DNA of 5,753 nt from Pseudomonadota bacterium (GTDB lineage: Bacteria > Pseudomonadota > Alphaproteobacteria > Elsterales > Elsteraceae), in the NCBI GenBank assembly GCA_016195115.1, contig JACQAI010000329.1:1-5753 (forward strand). The letters run 5' to 3'. The notes under the pieces are model-generated. The model saw only the letters and a program-made list of their open reading frames with translations. It was not told the DNA's origin and made no database searches. A program made the translations under genes and the position numbers. Positions 1-5,373 of this stretch are shown piece by piece (position 1 is the stretch's first letter; every line of letters begins with the position of its first letter).

Positions 1-59
1 CCGGCGGACAGCGGCAGATCGCCCAGCGCATGCACGCCCTGTTGCGTCGGCCACGCCAT
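1..59 (-). CDS. N-terminus of an unidentified protein (partial, runs off left edge)
   Basis: Only the first 19 codons are inside the window, reading MAWPTQQGVHALGDLPLSA from the ATG at 59-57. The start is chosen because a strong Shine-Dalgarno sequence (GGGAGGG) lies eight bases upstream and the reading frame stays open to the window edge. It follows the histidine kinase gene in the same direction after about 156 bases, with a terminator-like hairpin in between, so it probably has its own promoter. The segment around GVHALGDLPL faintly resembles the beginning of alpha/beta-hydrolases related to homoserine O-acetyltransferase, where a GD-x-x-L stretch opens the domain. This resemblance is weak, and too little sequence is present to name the product. 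Confidence 0.5.
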   Translation of the reverse strand, partial: MAWPTQQGVHALGDLPLSA

Positions 60-180
60 GGCAGTCGCCCTCCCGATGGCGAACAAGCGGTCCCGCATCG
101 CTATCAGGTTTTTCGATCGATGTCCGTGCTATCGACGGCGACGACGAGCCCGGCTTTCGCGTAGGGCACCCACAGCAAGC

Positions 181-201
181 CCCCCACGCTTCGCGCGGGG
201 G
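181..201 (-). terminator. GC-rich hairpin after the histidine kinase gene, possible terminator
   Basis: Fourteen bases past the kinase stop codon, the leftward transcript can fold a nine-pair stem (CCCCCGCGC with GCGTGGGGG, one G-U pair) closed by a GAA triloop. No clear U-run follows (CUUGCUGU), so it is a weak intrinsic terminator candidate, or a repeat-type hairpin of the sort common in GC-rich alphaproteobacterial spacers. The remaining spacer to position 60 shows no convincing gene. Confidence 0.4.
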
Positions 202-215
202 AGGGGTTTGTGGCG

Positions 216-1559
216 CTACAGCGGGCGGAAGCGCAGGTCGAAGCGGGCGCCGCACGGGACGTTGTCGGTCACCGCGATGCTGCCGCGGTGCGATTTGACG
301 ATCTCGGCGACGATCGCCAGGCCGAGGCCGGCGCCGCCGCCGCGGCGGCGCGGGCCGCGCCAGAAGCGCTCGAACAGATGCGGCCGCTCGGCCGCCGGGA
401 TGCCGTCGCCGCGGTCGGCCACGCTCAGGCAGCCGTCGCCCGTCACCGTGACGGTGACCTCGGTGCCGCGCGGCGCGTGGACCAGCGCGTTCTCGATCAG
501 GTTGCGCGCCGCGTCGGCGATCGCCGGCCGATTGCCCTGCACCAGGACCGGCATGTCGGGGGCACTGAGCGCAATCTGTCGCGCCGCGGCGATCGCCAGC
601 GGCGCCATGTAGGCGACCACCTCGGCGGCGGTCGCGGTCAGGTCGACCGGTTGCGAGACGTCCAGGGCTACGGAGTCCAATCTCGCGACGCACAGCAGCT
701 GCTCGACCAGGCGGTTCATGCGCTGGACGTCGTCGCGCAGGTCGGCGACCTCGGCGCTCGCCATGGTGTCGAGCCGCGCGGTCACGATGGCGAGCGGCGT
801 GCGCAGCTCGTGCGCGGCGTTGGCCGTGAACGCGCGCTGCACCGCGAAGCCGTGGGCTAGGCGGTCGAACGCCTGATTGACCGCATCGACCAGCGGCCGG
901 ATCTCGCTCGGCACCGCGCCCGCCGACAGCCGCACCGACAAGTCGCCGGGCGAGATCGCCGCGGCGCGCGCCGAGGCCTCGCGCAGCGGCTTGAAGCCGC
1001 GCCGGATGCCCCACAGCACGATCGCGAGCGTGATCGCCGCGAACGCCGGGATCATCCAGACGACGTCGTTGACGAAGTCGGTCAGCAGCGCCTCGACCAG
1101 CTGGTCGCCGCCGGCCGCCTGCGCGACCGCGACCGAGACAGGCCCGGCGGCGCTGTCGAGCCGGATCGCCAGCCCGTGATAGTCGCGCTCGGCCGGCCCG
1201 AACTTGGTGAGCCGGAAGAACTCGGGATCGTCGGGCGCCGCCGGCCAGCGCGCAACCAGGTCGCCGAACCCCGGCGGGGCCGCCGCGAGGATGCGGCCGG
1301 CGGCGTCGCGCACCGCGAACATGGCGTCGCGCTCGCCGTCGCCGTAGGAAACGGCGAGCGCCGGCGGCAGCGTCAGGGTCGCGGTTCCGGCGGCGTCGCG
1401 GCCGACCGCCTGGGCGAGATCGTCGGCGCGCAGTGCCAGCTCGCGATTGTCCAGGCTGTCGGCGGTGATCGCGGCGCGGTAGAGCAGGGCACCGAGCGCG
1501 ATCGCGGTGACCACGGCGAACAGCGCCGCCAGCTCGAGGGTCAGGCGGCGCTGCAGCGA
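216..1559 (-). CDS. Sensor histidine kinase, two-component system (QseC-like), start codon lost or non-canonical
   Basis: Inner-membrane sensor kinase that should autophosphorylate on histidine and pass phosphate to the adjacent response regulator. Counting from Ser at 1559 (447 residues): membrane segment 1 at about 8-30, a periplasmic sensor region of about 135 residues, membrane segment 2 at about 165-185, then HAMP to about 238. The phospho-acceptor box is AHELRTP with His250. The ATPase boxes are all present: N-box NLIENALVHA (353-362), G1 DRGDGI (382-387), F-box FERFW (396-400) and G2 GAGLGL (409-414). The catalytic core therefore looks intact. The 5' end is abnormal: no ATG, GTG or TTG lies in frame just upstream. 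Candidates are a CTG at 1544 overlapping the response-regulator TGA, or a GTG at 1514 inside the first membrane segment. The listed end marks where family-like sequence (SLQRRLTLELAALF) begins, not a proven start. The signal sensed is unknown. Confidence 0.85.
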   Translation of the reverse strand, partial: SLQRRLTLELAALFAVVTAIALGALLYRAAITADSLDNRELALRADDLAQAVGRDAAGTATLTLPPALAVSYGDGERDAMFAVRDAAGRILAAAPPGFGDLVARWPAAPDDPEFFRLTKFGPAERDYHGLAIRLDSAAGPVSVAVAQAAGGDQLVEALLTDFVNDVVWMIPAFAAITLAIVLWGIRRGFKPLREASARAAAISPGDLSVRLSAGAVPSEIRPLVDAVNQAFDRLAHGFAVQRAFTANAAHELRTPLAIVTARLDTMASAEVADLRDDVQRMNRLVEQLLCVARLDSVALDVSQPVDLTATAAEVVAYMAPLAIAAARQIALSAPDMPVLVQGNRPAIADAARNLIENALVHAPRGTEVTVTVTGDGCLSVADRGDGIPAAERPHLFERFWRGPRRRGGGAGLGLAIVAEIVKSHRGSIAVTDNVPCGARFDLRFRPL

Positions 1560-2146
1560 TCCTGGACATGGACCGGGATGGTGTTCGACTCGGGCTCGGC
1601 GTCGAGGCCGTAGAGCTTCTCCTCGAGCACCGCCTTGGGCACGACGCGGCCGAGCCGCCGCATCATCAGCTCGAGGATCGCGAGCTCGTGGCGCGGCAGC
1701 GCCAGCGGCGTGCCGGCGACCTGGACCTCGCGCCCGACCGTGTCGAGGCGCAAATTGGCCGCTTCCAGGGTCAGGCCGAGCGCGCCGCCCGGCCGGCGCA
1801 GCAGCGCCTTGATGCGCGCCACCAGCTCGGTCATGGCGAACGGTTTGACGAGATAGTCGTCGGCGCCCGAGTCGAGCCCGCGCACGCGGTCGTCGACGGC
1901 GTCGCGCGCGGTCAGGACCAGGATCGGCACGGCGCTGCCGCCGCGCCGGGTCGCCTGCAGCACCGAGAGGCCGTCGGCGTCGGGCAGCCCGAGGTCGAGC
2001 ACGGCGGCGTCGTAGGGCAGCAGCGCCAGCGCGCTCTCGGCGTCGGCGGCGGTCGCGACGGTGTCGACGGTGAAGCCGGCGTCCTCGAGCGCGCGCTTCA
2101 GGAGATCGCTCAGCCGCGCCTCGTCCTCGACCACCAGCAAACGCAT
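1541..2146 (-). CDS. OmpR/PhoB-family response regulator, truncated in its DNA-binding domain
   Basis: Cytoplasmic partner of the downstream kinase. The receiver domain (residues 1-115) is complete: acidic pair Glu7-Asp8, phospho-acceptor Asp51 in VLDLGLPD, Thr79 in LVLTAR, and Lys101 in YLVKPF. A winged-helix domain starts near residue 125 and runs to SNTIPVHV, where the recognition helix should continue with an arginine-rich HHLRRKL-type stretch and end in a hairpin with a GVGYLL-type motif. Instead the frame reads QDRCSAA and stops at 201 residues, against about 220-225 for the family. The protein probably cannot bind DNA normally. The start chosen is the ATG at 2146, because GGAAGG sits eight bases upstream; an in-frame GTG at 2152 is only two bases from that site. 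The gene lies 47 bases after the LysR gene. QseB/TctD-type regulators are the nearest relatives by eye. Confidence 0.9.
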   Translation of the reverse strand: MRLLVVEDEARLSDLLKRALEDAGFTVDTVATAADAESALALLPYDAAVLDLGLPDADGLSVLQATRRGGSAVPILVLTARDAVDDRVRGLDSGADDYLVKPFAMTELVARIKALLRRPGGALGLTLEAANLRLDTVGREVQVAGTPLALPRHELAILELMMRRLGRVVPKAVLEEKLYGLDAEPESNTIPVHVQDRCSAA

Positions 2147-2193
2147 GGGCACCGCCTTCCAGGGCAGCGGGCGACACCAAGTTTAAGGCAGGA

Positions 2194-3114
2194 TTAGGCC
2201 GCGCCCGAGGGCAGAGTTTTGAGGCGGCGCCGATCGTCGGCCGCCTCGGCCAGCAGCCAGTCGCGAAACCGGGCGATCTTGGGCAGCGCCGCCGTCGCCT
2301 TCGGGCAGACGATCCAGTAGGTGTTCGCCATTCTTAAAGAAACATCGATGGGCCGGATCAGCCGACCGCTGATGAGGTCCGACGCCGCCAGCGCGGTGCG
2401 CGCCAGCGCGACGCCCTGGCCGTCGATCGCGGCATCGATCAGCATGCTGGCGCGGTTGAGCACTGGCCCGGGGACCGCCGGGGCGCTGACGCCGGCGGCC
2501 TCGAACCAGCGCGCCCAGGTCTTCCAGTCGTCGAGCCGCAGCAGCGGGAACTTCAGCAGGTCCGCCGCCTTGGCGATACGGCCGCGTCCCGCGACCAGCT
2601 TGGGGCTGCACACCGCAAACAGCCGCTCGGCGCACAGCCGCACCACATCGAGCCCGGCCCAGTTGCCGTCGCCATGCCGGACCGCGAGATCGACCTCCTC
2701 GCGCGCGAAGTCGACCTGATGCATGGTCGCCGACACCCGCAGATCGATGTCGGCGTGGGCCTCCGCAAACCGGCCGAGCCGATGCACCAGCCACTTGGCG
2801 GCAAAATCCGGCGACGCGCTGACGGTCAGGACGCCCGAGGTCTGGCGCTGCACCAGCCGCTCGGTGCCGACCGCGATGCGGTCGAGCGCGTCGCGGATCA
2901 CGTCGAGATAGTCGCGGCCGGCCTCGGTGATCGCCAGGCGCTGGCGCTCGCGATGGAACAGCGTGACGCCGAGCATGGCCTCCAGCGCCTTGACCTGCTG
3001 GCTCACCGCGCCCTGGGTGACCGAGAGCTCCTCGGCCGCGCGCGTAAAGCTCTCGCTGCGCGCCGCCGCCTCGAAGGCCTTGACCGCGTTGAGCGGCGGC
3101 AAGCGACGGAGCAT
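2194..3114 (-). CDS. LysR-type transcriptional regulator, GcvA-like
   Basis: A 306-residue DNA-binding regulator of normal length for the family. The N-terminus MLRRLPPLNAVKAFEAAARS and the helix-turn-helix FTRAAEELSVTQGAVSQQVK (23-42) are typical of the GcvA branch. The effector-binding domain occupies about 93-296 and contains the branch's usual VDFAREEVDLAVRHGDG (134-150) and AAIDGQGVALAR (228-239) stretches. The ATG at 3114 has an AAGG ribosome site six bases upstream. No glycine-cleavage genes are nearby, so the GcvA label describes relatedness, not target. It is divergent from the MATE exporter gene, the classic arrangement for a LysR regulator and its target. Matching ATTAG/CTAAT inverted sites sit at its own promoter and upstream of the exporter. 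The response regulator and kinase follow in the same direction and may be co-transcribed. Confidence 0.93.
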   Translation of the reverse strand: MLRRLPPLNAVKAFEAAARSESFTRAAEELSVTQGAVSQQVKALEAMLGVTLFHRERQRLAITEAGRDYLDVIRDALDRIAVGTERLVQRQTSGVLTVSASPDFAAKWLVHRLGRFAEAHADIDLRVSATMHQVDFAREEVDLAVRHGDGNWAGLDVVRLCAERLFAVCSPKLVAGRGRIAKAADLLKFPLLRLDDWKTWARWFEAAGVSAPAVPGPVLNRASMLIDAAIDGQGVALARTALAASDLISGRLIRPIDVSLRMANTYWIVCPKATAALPKIARFRDWLLAEAADDRRRLKTLPSGAA

Positions 3115-3125
3115 GGTGGACCTTC

Positions 3126-3140
3126 ATTAGGAGAACTAGG
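3126..3140. promoter_or_regulatory. Imperfect inverted site ATTAG-N5-CTAGG, possible autoregulatory operator
   Basis: The site reads CATTAGGAGAACTAGG from 3125. It has the same half-site and spacing as the perfect ATTAG-N5-CTAAT palindrome at 3310-3332, differing in the last two bases of the right half. It overlaps the predicted transcription start of the LysR-type gene, where binding would repress. Read leftwards it contains CTAAT, the pentamer I recall as conserved in E. coli GcvA binding sites. The function is inferred. Confidence 0.4.
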
Positions 3141-3142
3141 CC

Positions 3143-3171
3143 AGGATAGAGCCGGTAGGCGCGTTAAGCAA
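3143..3171 (-). promoter_or_regulatory. Predicted promoter of the LysR-type regulator gene
   Basis: Read leftwards, TTGCTT (3171-3166) and TATCCT (3148-3143) are separated by 17 bases, a good match to a housekeeping sigma-70 promoter. Transcription would start near 3136, about 22 bases before the ATG at 3114. This is a by-eye prediction in a GC-rich background, strengthened by the position just upstream of a well-supported start. Confidence 0.5.
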
Positions 3172-3191
3172 GGCCGGCGGCGCTTTCCCGG

Positions 3192-3284
3192 GCCGTCATC
3201 CTCGCGCTAGGCGCGAGGATCCACGCCTTGGGACGCGGCACGAAGGAAGGCGTGGATCCTCGGGCCAAGCCCGAGGATGACGGC
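3192..3284. repeat. REPIN/BIME-like element: two inverted REP-type hairpins in one 93-base palindrome
   Basis: Two arms of 38 bases (3192-3229 and 3247-3284) are inverted repeats with three mismatches around a 17-base centre. Each arm contains its own perfect ten-pair hairpin with a three-base loop: ATCCTCGCGC/GCGCGAGGAT (3198-3207, 3211-3220, loop TAG) and ATCCTCGGGC/GCCCGAGGAT (3256-3265, 3269-3278, loop CAA). Outer ends are GCCGTCATCCTCG and its complement. The GTCATCCTCG...GGATCCACGC type of palindrome is, to my knowledge, a widespread dispersed repeat in alphaproteobacterial genomes. The copy number in this genome cannot be seen from here. No transposase gene is present, so it would be a non-autonomous element. 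Confidence 0.85.
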
Positions 3285-3309
3285 TTTCTGGGATGAAACT
3301 GCGCGCCCA

Positions 3310-3332
3310 GATCATTAGAATTTCTAATGATC
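3310..3332. promoter_or_regulatory. Perfect 23-base palindrome, candidate LysR-type operator for the MATE operon
   Basis: Eleven-base arms (GATCATTAGAA and its complement) flank a single central T at 3321. The core is ATTAG-N5-CTAAT, which also fits the T-N11-A rule of LysR-type binding sites (T3315, A3327). It is an AT-rich island in a GC-rich spacer and lies 18 bases upstream of the predicted -35 box, with its centre about 65 bases before the predicted transcription start. That is the usual activation site for LysR regulators. A MarR- or TetR-type repressor site is the alternative, but no such gene is in the window. Confidence 0.6.
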
Positions 3333-3349
3333 GACCGAGAAATCATGGT

Positions 3350-3379
3350 TTGCGGTCCAGCGCGGCAAGCGCACATATA
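3350..3379 (+). promoter_or_regulatory. Predicted promoter of the MATE operon
   Basis: TTGCGG (3350-3355) and CATATA (3374-3379) are 18 bases apart, with transcription expected near 3386. The -35 box is weak in its second half, as expected for a promoter that needs an activator bound at the palindrome just upstream. It leaves a leader of about 100 bases before the ATG at 3488. Confidence 0.4.
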
Positions 3380-3384
3380 GCCCA

Positions 3385-3483
3385 GCTTCGCCAGACGAAG
3401 CGCCGCCGGGTCCTCGACGCAGCCACCCGGTTCTTGAGGACAGTCCGTCTCAAGCGCTGCTCCGGCCCCCCACGGGGAGGAGC
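3385..3483 (+). promoter_or_regulatory. Structured 5' leader of the MATE gene, last hairpin covers the ribosome binding site
   Basis: Three hairpins can be drawn in the leader. The first is GCTTCG/CGAAGC (3385-3390 with 3396-3401, five-base loop). The second is CTTGAG/CTCAAG (3433-3438 with 3449-3454). The third pairs GCTCC (3459-3463) with GGAGC (3479-3483) around CCCC/GGGG (3467-3470, 3474-3477). The third hides the AGGAG ribosome site at 3478-3482. No known riboswitch class is recognised. GC-rich leaders fold easily, so regulation is only a possibility. Confidence 0.3.
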
Positions 3484-3487
3484 ACCC

Positions 3488-4915
3488 ATGAGCGACCAAA
3501 GCCTCGCGACGTTCCCGCCGTCCTTCGCGCCGACCGCCGCGACCCGTCCCGCCGCGCCCCGCCCGGTCGCCGCGCGCACGAAGTTGCTGCTCGAAGGGCC
3601 GGTCCTGTCGACCTTGCTGCGGCTGGCGGCACCGAACGTCCTCAACCTGCTGGCGATCGCCGGCATGATCACGTTCGACGGGCTGTTCCTCGGGCGGCTC
3701 GGCGCCGATGCGCTCGCCGGCGTGTCGCTCGCCTTTCCGTTCGTCATGCTGATGCAGCACACCGCGGCCAGCGGCATGGGCGGCGGCGTGTCGTCCGCCA
3801 TCGCGCGCGCGCTCGGCGCCGGCAAGCGCGACGTCGCCGATGCGCTGGTTCTGCACAGCTTCGTGCTGGCGCTCGGCCTGGCGGCGGCGTTCTCGGCCGC
3901 GCTGCTGCTCGGCGCGCCGTTCATCTTCCGCGCGATGGGCGGGCAGGGCGACGTCCTGGCGTTCGCGCTCGACTACGCCACCGTCGCGTTCAGCGGCGCC
4001 GTGTCGATCTTCATGCTCAACCTGCTCGGCAGCGCGGTGCGCGGCACCGGCAACATGGGCCTGCCCGCCGCCGTCATCGTCGGCAGCGTGATCGCCCACG
4101 TCGTCGTCTCGCCCGTGCTGATCTTCGGCTGGGGGCCGGTGCCGGCGCTCGGCCCGGCGGGGGCCGGCTGGGGCCTGATGGCGTCGTTCGGCGCCGGCAG
4201 CCTGGTGCTGCTCGCCTACCTGCGCTCGACCCGCTCGCTCGTCAGGTTGGCGTTTCGCGGCGTGTCCCTAAGGGGGCGGCTGTTCGCCGACATCCTCAAG
4301 GTCGGCGTGCCGGGCCTGATCAACGTGATGATCACCAACCTCTCGGTCGTGCTGCTGACCGGGATCGCCGGCCATCTCGGGCGCGAGGTCGCGATCGGCT
4401 ATGCGATGGGCGCGCGCCTCGAATACATCCTGATCCCGCTGGCGTTCGGCTTCGGCACCGCGATCGTCGCGATGGTCGGCACCAACTGGGGCGCCAAGCA
4501 GTATCGCCGCGCGCGCGCGATCGGGTGGACCGGCGCCGCGATCGTGGCGGCCGCGTGCGCCGCGATCGGCGGGGCCGTCGCGCTGTTTCCCGCGCTGTGG
4601 ATGGGGCTGTTCAGCGATGACCCGGAGATCGTTCGTCTCGGCACGTGGTACCTCCGCATCGTCGGGCCGATCTACGGCCTCTACGGCCTCGGGATGGCGC
4701 TCTATTTCGCGACCCAAGGTTTCGGCAGCGCGCTGTGGACCGTGGCAGCCAACGCCGTCCGCCTGCTCGCCAGCGCCGGCTGCGCGCTCGTCGCGATCTA
4801 CGGGCTCGATCTCGGTTCGATCGGATTCTTCGTCGCCATCGCCGGCGGGTTCGCCACCTACGCGGCGCTGACCGCGCTCGCGATGGGCCGCGTGACGCTG
4901 CCCGTGACGCCCTGA
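3488..4915 (+). CDS. MATE-family multidrug/toxic-compound efflux transporter
   Basis: Inner-membrane antiporter expected to export drugs or toxic metabolites using a Na+ or H+ gradient. The 475 residues match the family's usual 450-480. After a Pro/Ala-rich tail (1-35), two homologous six-helix halves follow. Half one includes the start of the first helix, TLLRLAAPNVLNLLAIAGM (42-60), then GLFLGRLGADALAGVSLAFP (65-84), GMGGGVSSAIARALGAGKR (96-114) and GSAVRGTGNM (181-190). Half two includes VGVPGLINVMI (272-282), GYAMGARLEYI (304-314) and GTAIVAMVGTNWGAKQYRRA (323-342). The ATG at 3488 is chosen because AGGAG lies five bases upstream. The frame stays open back to an ATG at 3293, but that stretch holds the operator palindrome and predicted promoter and adds 65 residues unlike a transporter. 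Probably the first gene of an operon and controlled by the divergent LysR regulator. The substrate cannot be read from sequence. Confidence 0.93.
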   Translation: MSDQSLATFPPSFAPTAATRPAAPRPVAARTKLLLEGPVLSTLLRLAAPNVLNLLAIAGMITFDGLFLGRLGADALAGVSLAFPFVMLMQHTAASGMGGGVSSAIARALGAGKRDVADALVLHSFVLALGLAAAFSAALLLGAPFIFRAMGGQGDVLAFALDYATVAFSGAVSIFMLNLLGSAVRGTGNMGLPAAVIVGSVIAHVVVSPVLIFGWGPVPALGPAGAGWGLMASFGAGSLVLLAYLRSTRSLVRLAFRGVSLRGRLFADILKVGVPGLINVMITNLSVVLLTGIAGHLGREVAIGYAMGARLEYILIPLAFGFGTAIVAMVGTNWGAKQYRRARAIGWTGAAIVAAACAAIGGAVALFPALWMGLFSDDPEIVRLGTWYLRIVGPIYGLYGLGMALYFATQGFGSALWTVAANAVRLLASAGCALVAIYGLDLGSIGFFVAIAGGFATYAALTALAMGRVTLPVTP

Positions 4916-4939
4916 CTCACGTAGCAAGGAGACCGCACC

Positions 4940-5311
4940 ATGGTTCGATCATTCGTCGCAGGACTGCTGGCCGGCGGCATCTCGTTTGTCGGCGCGGCGC
5001 ACGCTGCCAGCCAGCTGGCGTGCTGGCCGGTTCTGGAATTCAAGGACGTCCGGTTTTCGGAGATGCAACCGCCGCGGAACGAGCGTAAATGGACCGCCGT
5101 CCTGGCGGTCGATGCGTCGCGCTGCGCGACGACGTCGGGCCGTTTTGCGATCGTGTTCTCTCGCGCCAAGGAGAACGGCATGACCGTCGACTTCCAGGAG
5201 CAGTTCACGTGGCGCGCCACGTCGGTGGAAGTCTCGCTGGATTTCTGGTCCGACGAAGCGGTCGAGCGCTATTGGCTCAACAACGTCGAGCCGTGCCCGT
5301 GCGCGCGCTGA
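4940..5311 (+). CDS. Small exported conserved hypothetical protein with four cysteines
   Basis: A 123-residue protein with a clear Sec signal peptide: Arg3, a hydrophobic core, and probable cleavage after AHA at residue 22. The mature part of about 100 residues is soluble and has cysteines at 28, 62, 119 and 121. The last two form a CPC near the C-terminus, suggesting disulphides in the periplasm. Trp/Phe-rich strands such as DFQEQFTWRATSVEVSLDFW (84-103) suggest a small beta-rich fold. AAGGAG lies eight bases before the ATG, and the gene begins 24 bases after the MATE stop, so co-transcription is likely. It looks like a conserved alphaproteobacterial hypothetical, but I recognise no named domain and assign no function. 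Confidence 0.82.
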   Translation: MVRSFVAGLLAGGISFVGAAHAASQLACWPVLEFKDVRFSEMQPPRNERKWTAVLAVDASRCATTSGRFAIVFSRAKENGMTVDFQEQFTWRATSVEVSLDFWSDEAVERYWLNNVEPCPCAR

Positions 5312-5373
5312 AGCGCTAACACTGCCTTAAAGATCGCACGAGAAGCTCGCCGCGAATGGTCACGGAGGCGGCG

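Noticed and set aside
104..187. Leftward 27-codon frame (GTG start at 187, TGA then TAG) with a hydrophobic LLWVPYAKAGLVVAV stretch
   Set aside because: It has no ribosome site and its GTG lies in the hairpin stem; too short to separate from chance, although the double stop is mildly suggestive.
1560..2180. Extension of the kinase frame upstream across the whole response regulator (654-residue open frame)
   Set aside because: The translation over the regulator is Arg/Ala/Gly-rich and domain-free, while the other frame gives a textbook receiver domain. Only the part from about 1559 down is real kinase.
1568..2197. Long rightward open frames antisense to the response regulator, kinase and LysR genes (for example 58-612, 210-860, 1568-2197, 2674-3210)
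   Set aside because: Low-complexity Arg/Ala/Gly/His-rich products without domains or ribosome sites; typical shadows of GC-rich coding DNA.
3293..3487. MATE start at the upstream ATG 3293
   Set aside because: The extra 65 residues show no transporter features, and the DNA holds the palindrome, predicted promoter and a good ribosome site for the ATG at 3488.
3164..4099. Leftward open frames antisense to the MATE gene (3164-4099, 3343-3924, 4268-4927)
   Set aside because: Compositionally biased, no recognisable domains, and fully opposed to a well-supported transporter gene.
5327..5336. CTGCCTTAAA shared (on opposite strands) between the spacer before 5374 and the spacer before the response regulator
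   Set aside because: Ten shared bases with no symmetry or consistent position relative to promoters; probably chance.
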